Shown here: positions 17,816 to 25,891 of the stretch, piece by piece
Position numbering within the stretch: position 1 is the stretch's first letter
Layout of the letters: every line of letters begins with the position of its first letter
Assembly: GCF_026242045.1 (NCBI RefSeq)
Contig: NZ_JAPJDO010000030.1
Location: 1-64,000 of the forward strand
Source of the DNA: Mycobacterium pinniadriaticum
GTDB lineage: Bacteria > Actinomycetota > Actinomycetes > Mycobacteriales > Mycobacteriaceae
Length of the DNA stretch: 64,000 nt
Reading direction: 5' to 3'
Program-made: the position numbers and the translations under genes
Notes under the pieces: model-generated
What the model was told of the DNA's origin: nothing
The model's input: the letters and a program-made list of their open reading frames with translations, nothing else
Database searches by the model: none

Positions 17816-19191
17816 CAGGGCCCTCCCGGTGCTTCGGCGGGCAGCGGTGGCGGGAGTGCCGGAGCCGGTGGGGGTGGTGGCGCGTTGCCGGGGTCGGCGG
17901 TGCCCGGCACCGGAGGAAATGGTGGTGCCCACCACGGCGTCGGCGGATTAGGGTCCGCCAGGCTGGGGTTCGGGTTGATCAGCGGAGGGCCGACCGCCAC
18001 CAGGTTGCCGTCCGGGCCGACGACGGTGCCCGGTGTCGGAGCGAGATCCTTGGGCGGCTGATAGTTCTGCGGCAGCAGCATTTCGGGAAGATCGGGGCGC
18101 ACCACGATCTTCGGTGCGGTGTAGCAACTCGGGCCCAGCAATTCGCCGTAGCGGGGGCAGTCGGCGCGGGTGTAGTCGTAGCTCGGCGTCAACGACAGAT
18201 TGACCCGCATGTTGCCGGTGTCCAGCTCGGGGATCCACACCTCGTCGAAGAACTTGCGGGACAGCTCGTTCATCTTGGTGAACGCCGGGACGAACTTGCC
18301 CGCGTTCATCGCGAGGCTGCCCAGCACCGGGGTGAGGTGGTTGGTGATACCGGTGAGCTGATCGATGTGATTGTCGACGGCGGTGCGGGTGGTGCCCAGG
18401 GTGTGCGCGCCACCGAGGACCAAATCGGTTAACGCCGAGCGTTTTTCGGCCAGCACCTGCATGGGTTGCACCGCCTGGTGCAGGGCGTCGACCAGGTCGG
18501 GTGCGGTGGCGGCCAGCCCGTGGGTGGCGTCGATCAGCGCGGACACCGTCGAGGGCCCGTCGTCGGTGCTGACGATCGCGTTGAGCTGGTCGAGGACCCG
18601 GTTGAGTTGAGCGCCGCCGGTGAGCAGCTTGCCGCGCCGGTTCTCGGTGGCGGCGTTGACGGCGGCCAGGATTCCCACGCTGCGGTCTTCACGTCCGCGT
18701 CCGGTGGCGGCCAGGATGTCGCGCAGCTTGCTGATGGTGGTCTGGAACAGCACCGTCGGCAGCGCGGTGTCCTCCGGTATGTGCTCGCCGGCGCGGATCG
18801 CCGGCCCGGCCCCGTCGGCGATCAGCTGCACCGAGGACACCGCGAACACGTTGGAGGGCACCACCCGTGCGGTCACCGAAGCCGGGATGTCGCCGGCGTA
18901 TTCGGGTTTGAGGTCGATGTGGACGTAGTTGGGGTGACCGTTGGCGGCGGGGATCACGCTGTCGACCAGTCCGACCAGCACGCCGTGGTACTTGACGTCC
19001 GACTTCTGCGGCAAGCCGTCCCCGACGTTGAGCAGGTCGGCGACCACCCGGACGTAGTCGCTGAGCCGCCCGGTCGATTTGGCCAGCAGAGTCGCGGTGA
19101 CCAGGGCCGCCACCAGCAGCACCGCCAGACCGCAGCCGGCCAGCTGATGGTCCGTGGGGCCGCGCCCGTCCAGATCGAAGGAATTCGCCAT
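17815..19191 (-). CDS. mceA: Mce family protein, A position
   Basis: 458 residues from ATG 19191, touching the yrbEB stop. Anchor helix LAGCGLAVLLVAALVTATLLA, MCE domain (VADLLNVGDGLPQKSDVKYHGVL split by a charged turn), helical tunnel region, the conserved SYDYTRADCPRYGEL segment with Cys, and a roughly 90-residue Pro-rich tail (PPTPWWAPPFPPVPG). The tail is thought to contact the cell wall in other MceA proteins; that is inference here. Confidence 0.9.
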   Translation of the reverse strand: MANSFDLDGRGPTDHQLAGCGLAVLLVAALVTATLLAKSTGRLSDYVRVVADLLNVGDGLPQKSDVKYHGVLVGLVDSVIPAANGHPNYVHIDLKPEYAGDIPASVTARVVPSNVFAVSSVQLIADGAGPAIRAGEHIPEDTALPTVLFQTTISKLRDILAATGRGREDRSVGILAAVNAATENRRGKLLTGGAQLNRVLDQLNAIVSTDDGPSTVSALIDATHGLAATAPDLVDALHQAVQPMQVLAEKRSALTDLVLGGAHTLGTTRTAVDNHIDQLTGITNHLTPVLGSLAMNAGKFVPAFTKMNELSRKFFDEVWIPELDTGNMRVNLSLTPSYDYTRADCPRYGELLGPSCYTAPKIVVRPDLPEMLLPQNYQPPKDLAPTPGTVVGPDGNLVAVGPPLINPNPSLADPNPPTPWWAPPFPPVPGTADPGNAPPPPPAPALPPPLPAEAPGGP

Positions 19192-20046
19192 CTAGCCGCC
19201 GAATCTCGCTCCGGCGTCGACGCTCCACAGCGCCATGGTCAGCAGCATGTTCACCACGATCGTCACCGTGATGGCCGCGCGCATCGCGTGCCCGGCGGCG
19301 ATGCCGACACCCTCGGGACCGCCGCTGGCGTAGAAGCCGTAGTAGCACTGGATCGTCGAGGCGATCCAGACGAACACGACCGCCTTCAGCAGCGAGTAGA
19401 GCACGTCGGTGCCGGATAGCATCAGGGTGAAGTAATGCAGATACGCCCCGGTGGACCCGCCGCTGATGATCTCGACCACCAGCTGGGTGGTCAGGTAGCT
19501 CACCGCCAAACACAGGACGTAGAGCGGGATCACGGCCACCACCGATGCCATCAGCCGGGTGGTGACCAGGTAGGGGATGGGCCGGATCGCCAGCGAGTCC
19601 AGCGCATCGATCTCCTCGGCGATCCGCATGGATCCGAGTTGGGCGGTGAACCGGCAGCCGCCCTGGGTGGCGAACGCCAGCGAGGCGGCGATGGGCGCCA
19701 GCTCGCGGGTGTTCACCAACGACGAGATGATGCCGGTGGCCGGTCCCAGCCCCAGCAGGTTCAAGAAGTTGTAGCCCTCGATGCCGACGAGCGCGCCGAC
19801 CGTGACGCCGAGGACGAGCGCCACCCCGGCGGTGCCGCCACCGACCACCAGCGAGCCGTTGCCCCAGGCGATGTCGGACAGCAGGCGGGCGAATTCAGTC
19901 CGGTAGTGCCGCAACACGATCGGTACCCCAGCCACCGCCCGGATGAAGAACACCAGCATGTGGCCCAGCCGCACGACCGGGGACACCATCTTTCGGGATA
20001 GTTGGGCCCACGGGATCCGCAGCGGGCTGTACGTCGATACCGCCAC
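19192..20046 (-). CDS. yrbEB: MlaE-family permease, second subunit of the Mce transporter
   Basis: 284 residues from GTG 20046, one base after the yrbEA stop. Five or so membrane helices and the MlaE signature (SRELAPIAASLAFATQGGCRFTAQLGSMRIAEEIDAL, here beginning NTRELAP) which couples to the MceG ATPase encoded elsewhere. It pairs with the preceding gene as the inner-membrane channel for lipid import. Confidence 0.92.
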   Translation of the reverse strand: MAVSTYSPLRIPWAQLSRKMVSPVVRLGHMLVFFIRAVAGVPIVLRHYRTEFARLLSDIAWGNGSLVVGGGTAGVALVLGVTVGALVGIEGYNFLNLLGLGPATGIISSLVNTRELAPIAASLAFATQGGCRFTAQLGSMRIAEEIDALDSLAIRPIPYLVTTRLMASVVAVIPLYVLCLAVSYLTTQLVVEIISGGSTGAYLHYFTLMLSGTDVLYSLLKAVVFVWIASTIQCYYGFYASGGPEGVGIAAGHAMRAAITVTIVVNMLLTMALWSVDAGARFGG

Positions 20047-20047
20047 C

Positions 20048-20914
20048 TCAGAGCCCCACCCTGGGGAACAGCATGTTGTACAGCTGGCTGATCGCGACGT
20101 TGACGATCATCAGGATCAGGATCGACTCGACGACGGCGGCATTCACCGAATTGGCCACCCCGGTCGGACCGCCCTGGGTGGATAGTCCTTTCTGGCTGGA
20201 CACCACCGCGACGATCGCGCCGAACACCACGGCCTTGAGCAGGGCCAGCACCATGTCGCCCGGGGTGGTGAACGCTGCGAAGGTCGCCACGAAGCTGCCC
20301 GGGGCGCCGTTCTGGAAATACACGTTGAACAGGTAGCTCGCCAGGAAGCCGACGAAGCACACCACTCCGGTCAGGGCGACGCCGATCATGATGGCCGCGG
20401 CGAACCGGGGGACGACGAGGCGGCGGATCACCGAGACACCCATCACCTCCATGGCGTCGATCTCTTCCCGCATGGTTCGTGAGCCCAGGTCGGCGGTGAT
20501 GGCCGAGCCGACGGCGGCCGCCATCAGAATCGCCGCCACCAGGGACGCTGCCTGCCTGATCACGGCCAGGCCGCTGGCCGCTCCCGCCAGCGAGGTGGCG
20601 CCGACCTGCCCGGCGAGCAGGGCGAACTGGACGGACAGCGTCACCCCCACCGGCAGCGCCACCAATACGGTGGGCACCACGGCGGTCCCGGCCATGAAGG
20701 CGCCTTGGCGGACGAATTCCTGCAACGGGAAGCGGCCGGTGACGAGGTCGGTGAACAAGTACTGCAGAGTTCTCACCCCGAGGACGAATTGCTCGCCGAC
20801 CGTCGCCAGGGAAGCGAGCGGATGCCGCTTCACATACCCCGTGGTCCAGTTCTCGATGGCCGCCACACCGCTGGGAGTGTCGGCAACGACCGCGGACGGC
20901 TCGTGATCAGCCAT
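20048..20914 (-). CDS. yrbEA: MlaE-family permease, first subunit of the Mce transporter
   Basis: 288 residues from ATG 20914, first gene of the operon. Membrane helices from about residue 70; the coupling-helix motif GSRTMREEIDAMEVMGVSV is intact. A 17-base-spaced promoter lies 33-61 bases upstream. No ATPase gene is in the operon, as expected, since MceG acts in trans in mycobacteria. Confidence 0.92.
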   Translation of the reverse strand: MADHEPSAVVADTPSGVAAIENWTTGYVKRHPLASLATVGEQFVLGVRTLQYLFTDLVTGRFPLQEFVRQGAFMAGTAVVPTVLVALPVGVTLSVQFALLAGQVGATSLAGAASGLAVIRQAASLVAAILMAAAVGSAITADLGSRTMREEIDAMEVMGVSVIRRLVVPRFAAAIMIGVALTGVVCFVGFLASYLFNVYFQNGAPGSFVATFAAFTTPGDMVLALLKAVVFGAIVAVVSSQKGLSTQGGPTGVANSVNAAVVESILILMIVNVAISQLYNMLFPRVGL

Positions 20915-21453
20915 CGTCAGGGTCTCGTCCTGTCACCTGTTCCCCAAATATCCTGAAATGTATGTAACTTGACAAGCAGGCGAAACCAACTGGGCGATGG
21001 AGCTGGCGTTAGCCCATTGTCGTGTGAAGTGTGAAACTCGTGATATCGATGCCCTCCTGCGCGTCGCCACCGTAAGGCGCCGCTGCTGCGATCGTCAAGG
21101 AAATGGAGAATATTCATTAACATATTCGCTTACTGAGCAGTACAAGATGTGAACGGGAGATTCCGGCAACCGTTCTTCGCGAGTTTTATGAATTGTGTTT
21201 GTGCGAGACGGCCTCAGGGCTGATCAGCCGATCAGCTGTGGCCGAGGGAATTTCGGGTCGTTCATTCAATCAATCCCACTGCCCGTGGACGACATTGTGG
21301 CCGCTTCCATGTTCTCGATGCTCGTGGTCACCGCCAACGACACGACTCCCAGCGCCGCGCCAAGACCGCCTGGCTTGGGCAATTCCGAGCAATCGCACGT
21401 CGACTAGGGGAGGCTGGGGGTATGGCTGCGCGAATCGCAGGCGCCGTACCAGC
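20915..21453. other. Divergent intergenic region without a gene
   Basis: 539 bases between yrbEA and the first GAF-ANTAR gene. The AT-rich part (about 20940-21130) holds the mce promoter and is the natural place for a regulator site. Short frames here have poor composition and no start signals. The plus-strand half (21130-21453) presumably carries the promoter of the GAF-ANTAR gene, but I see no clear element. Confidence 0.6.
20947..20975 (-). promoter_or_regulatory. Promoter of the mce operon (sigma-70-like)
   Basis: On the minus strand, TTGTCA (20975-20970) and GATATT (20952-20947) are separated by exactly 17 bases: five of six matches to the -35 and four of six to the -10 consensus. Transcription would start near 20940, about 26 bases before the yrbEA ATG. 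Inferred from sequence only. Confidence 0.5.
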
Positions 21454-22185
21454 ATGTCAAGCCTGGTCCGGCTCGTCTTGACAATCCAGGACGAGCTTGT
21501 CGCGGCCGTCGACGGTCAGCGCGGCGTGAAAGCCGCCGACCGGTTGTGTGACGCGTGCGTGTTGCTGCTTGGCGTTGATGCGGCGGCGATTTCGCTCGTT
21601 TTCGACGGTGCGAGTGCCGGCACGCTGGGCTCGAGCGGGATACCGGCACGGCTGTATGACGAGTTGCAGTTCACCTACGGCGAGGGGCCGTGTCTGGACG
21701 CGGTCACCCTGCATTCCCCGGTGGCGGTGGTCGATCTTGCTCAACCCGGGGAAGCCCGCTGGCCCAGTTACGGTCGGGCCATGCTGGAGCATCGCATCCG
21801 GGCGGTCTTCGCCATGCCGGTTCTGGCGGCCGGCGAATACGTCGGCGCCCTGGACCTGTTCCGGGCTCAGCCGGGCGCTCTGGCGGCTGAACAACTCGCG
21901 GGTGCGGCAGCCGCCGCGGAGTTGGCCGGGGTGCCGGTGCTGGATCTGCTCGCCGACGACCTGCAGGCCGCTGTCGACGATCCGACCAGTAATGCATGGG
22001 CAGAACTGTGCATACTGAGCCGCGCCGAGGTCAGCCAGGCCACCGGAATGCTGGTGGCGCAGTTGGATGTCGATCCCACCGACGCGCTGGTGCGGTTGCG
22101 TGCGCACGCCTATGCCAACGGTCGAAGCGCCACCGAAGTCGCCCGCGACATCATCGACCGCCGGCTGAGACTGGAGGCGGACTGA
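21454..22185 (+). CDS. GAF-ANTAR regulator (1)
   Basis: 243 residues from ATG 21454; further upstream the same frame gives Arg/Ser-rich non-family sequence. A GAF domain (about 20-165, with GEGPCLDAV) senses a small molecule or redox state, and a C-terminal ANTAR helix bundle (LSRAEVSQATGMLVAQLDVDPTDALVRL) at about 185-240 binds tandem hairpins in nascent RNA to prevent termination. The pattern SQATGMLV with conserved Ala/Gly is typical. The ligand and RNA targets are unknown. Followed 46 bases later by a second gene of the same kind. Confidence 0.88.
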   Translation: MSSLVRLVLTIQDELVAAVDGQRGVKAADRLCDACVLLLGVDAAAISLVFDGASAGTLGSSGIPARLYDELQFTYGEGPCLDAVTLHSPVAVVDLAQPGEARWPSYGRAMLEHRIRAVFAMPVLAAGEYVGALDLFRAQPGALAAEQLAGAAAAAELAGVPVLDLLADDLQAAVDDPTSNAWAELCILSRAEVSQATGMLVAQLDVDPTDALVRLRAHAYANGRSATEVARDIIDRRLRLEAD

Positions 22186-22231
22186 TGTACGGCAACGAAC
22201 GTCCACGCGGCGTCAGGCAGGGAGGTAAGCC

Positions 22232-22990
22232 ATGGTGAGCGACAATGGCCGCGAAACTCGGGTGCTGAGCGCGGTGGCATCCCTGGTCGACAGCCTGCTC
22301 GACGACTTCGACGTGGTAGACCTGCTCACCGAACTGACCGAACGCTGCGCCGAATTGCTCGACATCGCTTCGGCTGGATTCCTCCTCGCCGATCCGCTGA
22401 AACGACTACATCTGCTGGCCGCGACATCCGAGCGGACGCGCGAACTCGAGGTCTTTCAGTTGCAGGCTGATGAGGGACCCTGTATCGAGTGTTACCGCAC
22501 GGGCGATCCGGTTCTGGTCGCCGACCTAGGTGCCCAGGCCGACCGATGGCCGCGGTTTGTGCCGGCTGCGGTGGAGGCCGGCTTCGCGTCAGTTCACGCC
22601 GTGCCGATGCGGGCAGCTGGTTCGGTCCTTGGCGCACTGGGTCTGTTCGATACCCGACCCGGGGAACTCACCGAGGCGGACCGACTGGTCGGACAGACCC
22701 TGGCCCACATCGCGTGTGTGGCGGTCTTACAGGAACACCCGCCCACCCCCACCACCGTGGTGTCTCCGCTGCGCTCCGCCATTGTCGGTCGCGTCATCGT
22801 CGAGCAGGCCAAAGGGTTTGTCGGCGAGGTGCTCGGTGTTTCGATGGATGAGGCGTTCCGGCTGATCCGCACTTACAGCAGGACGCGCGGCGAGCACCTG
22901 ACCGATGTCGCGAGGCAGTTGATAAGGGACCGCCACACCCGGCCCGGGGTGATCAGGGCGCTGACCGAACTGGCCCACAGCCAGCGATGA
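22232..22990 (+). CDS. GAF-ANTAR regulator (2)
   Basis: 252 residues from ATG 22232 with GGGAGG upstream. GAF domain at about 20-165 (DEGPCIECYRTG, AVPMRAAGSVLGALGLF) and ANTAR at about 180-240 (VIVEQAKGFVGEVLGVSMDEAFRLIRTYSRTRGEHL, broken here). Same strand as the previous GAF-ANTAR gene and probably co-transcribed. The two are only moderately alike, so this is an old duplication or assembly of a regulatory pair. Confidence 0.88.
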   Translation: MVSDNGRETRVLSAVASLVDSLLDDFDVVDLLTELTERCAELLDIASAGFLLADPLKRLHLLAATSERTRELEVFQLQADEGPCIECYRTGDPVLVADLGAQADRWPRFVPAAVEAGFASVHAVPMRAAGSVLGALGLFDTRPGELTEADRLVGQTLAHIACVAVLQEHPPTPTTVVSPLRSAIVGRVIVEQAKGFVGEVLGVSMDEAFRLIRTYSRTRGEHLTDVARQLIRDRHTRPGVIRALTELAHSQR

Positions 22991-22997
22991 GCAGTGT

Positions 22998-23813
22998 TCA
23001 CTGCTGACGTGCCCGAGCCCGCCGCACTGCTTCGTCGACAAGCTGCTCGGCCACGTCAGCCAATTTGACGTGTTCGCGCTGGCTGATGCGGGTCAGTCGA
23101 TCGAATGCCTCTTGTGCGGTGCCCCCTGAGCGGCTGCGGACGATGCCGATCGCCTGGTCGATCACCGCCCGGCTGCGGAGGGCCTGCTGCAGTTGTTTCG
23201 TACGCAGTCGGGTGCTGGCCAGCAGTTGCGCGTTGTACACCGATACCGCCGTGGGTCCGGCGAATTGGCTTCCGAGTTGGACGGCGTGCTCGGCGAACGC
23301 GTCCCGGCCGGGCGCGTAGGCGTTGATTGCGCCGATGACGCGGTGACCGATGGTCAGCGGCAGGGCCAGTGCGGAGTGCACCCCCATGCGTGCCACCGAG
23401 CCACCGAAGTGCGGCCAGCGGCGGTCACTGCCCAGCGAACCGCTGACCGCGGGCCGCCCGGACCGAATGCAGGTGATGCACGGTCCCTCGCCGAGCTTTT
23501 CGTATTGCAAGGTGTCGATGATTCCGACGAACTCCGCAGTCACCGACCGCGCCTGGATACGTAGTTCGGCACTGCCTGAGTCGGTATGCGGCTCGACCAA
23601 CGTGACACCGGCCCCGTCGGCACCTGGGATCGCCTGGACCGCGAATTGTGCTACCTGACCGAGCATTTCGTCGACGCTGCAGGCGTCCGCGACAATTCCG
23701 GACAAACCGCTGAGCCCGGCATGCAGGTCCAGTTCGTCCGCCTGGAGTTGGGCCGGCGAGAGCTCTGGTTCGGGTGGTGGCTTTCGGCCGGGCTGCGCGT
23801 CGTAGTCGTCCAT
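22998..23813 (-). CDS. GAF-ANTAR regulator (3)
   Basis: 271 residues from ATG 23813 with GGAGAGG just upstream; a start six codons earlier is possible. A Pro-rich N-terminal tail leads into a GAF domain (GADGAGVTLVE, LGEGPCITCIRSGRP) and a C-terminal ANTAR domain (SRAVIDQAIGIVRSRSGGTAQEAF). It is convergent with gene (2), ending 8 bases away, and closely resembles gene (4) at 35530, sharing the RRARAR C-terminal end. Confidence 0.88.
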   Translation of the reverse strand: MDDYDAQPGRKPPPEPELSPAQLQADELDLHAGLSGLSGIVADACSVDEMLGQVAQFAVQAIPGADGAGVTLVEPHTDSGSAELRIQARSVTAEFVGIIDTLQYEKLGEGPCITCIRSGRPAVSGSLGSDRRWPHFGGSVARMGVHSALALPLTIGHRVIGAINAYAPGRDAFAEHAVQLGSQFAGPTAVSVYNAQLLASTRLRTKQLQQALRSRAVIDQAIGIVRSRSGGTAQEAFDRLTRISQREHVKLADVAEQLVDEAVRRARARQQ

Positions 23814-23880
23814 CACCTCTCCTCCCGACACTGCGGGCGGAGACCGCAGGCCCCCTGCGCGATCAATCTACTCGCGATCC

Positions 23881-25515
23881 TCAGGTGACCAAAGTCAAGG
23901 CGTGAGCTCGGCGCAACTTGCCGGACGGGGTCTTCGGGACGGTTCCGGGAGCCAGGACGACCACATTGCGTGGCCGCGCGTTGACCTCCACAACGACCTC
24001 GTGGATCACCTGGTGCTCGATGCGGCGCACCTCATCGCGGTCGTCGAAGGCCTTGGACTCCACCGCGACCGCGAACGACTCGCGTGAATGCCCGGCATCC
24101 AGCCGGACGGCCACCGCGCAGCCCGGCCGCACTCCGTCGACGCGGGCGGCGGCACGTTCGATATCGGTCGGATAGATGTTGCGCCCGGCCATGATGATGA
24201 CATCCTTAACCCGGCCGCAGACCACGATCTGATCGTTCTCAGTGAGGTAGCCCAGGTCGCCGGTGTCGTACCAGCCCTGGTCGTCCTGCGCCGAGATGAA
24301 TCCGGCGACCGTGGTGTACCCCCGCGTGACGGGTTCGCCGCGAACCTCGATCACCCCGACTCCGCGGGCGGGAAGCACGGCCCCGTCTTCGTCGACGATG
24401 CGGGCCTCCAGCCCGTTGAGCATGCGGCCGAGTGTCACCAGGCGCCGAACATTCCCTCTGGTCGCCGGTACGGCACGGCGCAGGACGGCGAGCAGGTCGG
24501 CATCCACTTCGTCGACGGCCATCCCGGAGCCACAGGCCGAGAACGATGCCGCAACGGTGGTTTCGGCCATACCGTAGGCGGGCAGAATGGCCTCGGGTCG
24601 CAGCCCGTGGGGTGCGCCGGCCGCACAGAGGTCCTCGACGTCGGAAGGATCGACCTGCTCGGCACCGGAGAGCGCCCAACGCAAGGACGACAGGTCGAAC
24701 TGGCCGGGGGCGGCCAGGCTGCGAAGCCGCTTCGCCAAAAGGTTGTAGGCAAAGTTGGGAGCCGCGGTCATTGTCGCCTTGTATTTGTCAATCAGCTTGA
24801 CCCACAACAAGTTATCGCGGAGGAAATCCATGGGCGTGACTTTGACCAGCTCGACACCGAAGTACATCGGCACAGTCAGGAAGCCGGTCATGCCCATGTC
24901 GTGGAAACAGGGCAGCCAGCTGACGATCACATCGGAATCCACGTCCACATGCGCGCCGGCGAACATCGCCTCGGCGTTCGCGACGATATTGGCGTGGGTG
25001 ATCTGAACAGCTTTCGGGGAGCCGGTCGAACCGGAGGTCAGCTGCATCAGGGCCAGGTCGTCGTCGTCGGTGCCAACCGGGTGCACGGGCTCTGACTTCA
25101 GCAGATCGTCGACGATCAGCACCCGCATGCCGCGCTCGGTGAGGAGCGGCGCGGCCGGCAGGAACGGCTCGCCCACGACGACGGCCGCGGCGTCGATGGT
25201 GTCGATGACCGCCGTGGTCTCCTCGGCCCAGCGCTGCAGGTCGGTTCGCGGCGTGGGCTGGTGCAGCATGGTGACACTGGCGCCTCGGATCCACACGCCT
25301 TGTGCGGTCGGCGCAATGTCGACGGGCGCCCCGGCCAGCACCGCGACGGCATCACGATGGCCCACTCCGGCCGCGGCCAGGCCGCCGGCGATCCGGCGGG
25401 CACGCTCGTGCACCTCAACCCAGGTATGCCGGACCGGTGCGTGGGGTTCTCCAGTGACCATCCCGTTCATGCTCCACCGGGCATTACGGCACATCGTCTC
25501 GATGAACTGGCTCAC
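23881..25515 (-). CDS. Acyl-adenylating enzyme (fatty acyl-AMP/CoA ligase, FadD-type)
   Basis: 544 residues from GTG 25515, chosen because AGAAGGAAGG precedes it. ANL-superfamily motifs are complete: TSGSTGSPK (160-168), YGMAETT, YDTGDLGYL, and the C-terminal lysine in PSGKLRR (Lys533) needed for adenylate formation. The segment WLPCFHDMGM followed by YFGVELVKVTPMDFLRD is typical of the fatty acyl-AMP ligase branch that feeds polyketide synthases, but no such synthase is nearby. It activates a carboxylic acid with ATP; chain length and acceptor cannot be told. Confidence 0.85.
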   Translation of the reverse strand: MSQFIETMCRNARWSMNGMVTGEPHAPVRHTWVEVHERARRIAGGLAAAGVGHRDAVAVLAGAPVDIAPTAQGVWIRGASVTMLHQPTPRTDLQRWAEETTAVIDTIDAAAVVVGEPFLPAAPLLTERGMRVLIVDDLLKSEPVHPVGTDDDDLALMQLTSGSTGSPKAVQITHANIVANAEAMFAGAHVDVDSDVIVSWLPCFHDMGMTGFLTVPMYFGVELVKVTPMDFLRDNLLWVKLIDKYKATMTAAPNFAYNLLAKRLRSLAAPGQFDLSSLRWALSGAEQVDPSDVEDLCAAGAPHGLRPEAILPAYGMAETTVAASFSACGSGMAVDEVDADLLAVLRRAVPATRGNVRRLVTLGRMLNGLEARIVDEDGAVLPARGVGVIEVRGEPVTRGYTTVAGFISAQDDQGWYDTGDLGYLTENDQIVVCGRVKDVIIMAGRNIYPTDIERAAARVDGVRPGCAVAVRLDAGHSRESFAVAVESKAFDDRDEVRRIEHQVIHEVVVEVNARPRNVVVLAPGTVPKTPSGKLRRAHALTLVT

Positions 25516-25891
25516 GGAGCCTTCCTTCTGCGGTCTGCGCGGCGGCGCGACGTGCATTGTTGTGGTCGCAAGAGGGTTGCCTCGAGTGCGGGGTGAGAGC
25601 CAGGGCGTGGTCGACCGTCGTTGATGGGTCATGCGCCCCGATGGGCGCCAGAAATACCGGTCGGCATACGTCGGGCCAGGGGGCCGGCGCGGCGGGGCGT
25701 TCAGATCGCCGCCGTGACGTTTCCGGAAGGCTGGTGGGTCAGCCGCCTCGACCGTACCGCGCCAGGGTGCCCGTGGGTGACGACTCGCAGGCGGTTGTCG
25801 CCACCTTCGTGGTTCCGTCCGGGTGACCGGCGGCACCGCTGGCAGCGGTGATGTAGCTTCAATCGACAATTGGGGGATTGCCGAGGAGTCG
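25516..25891. other. Divergent intergenic region between the FadD-type and kinase genes
   Basis: 376 bases with no convincing gene; frames here are Arg-rich and lack ribosome-binding sites. The promoters of both flanking genes must lie here, but I could not identify matching -35/-10 pairs. Confidence 0.6.

Noticed and set aside
20917..21123. 68-codon minus-strand frame upstream of yrbEA
   Set aside because: It covers the operon's promoter and has no family-like composition or ribosome-binding site.
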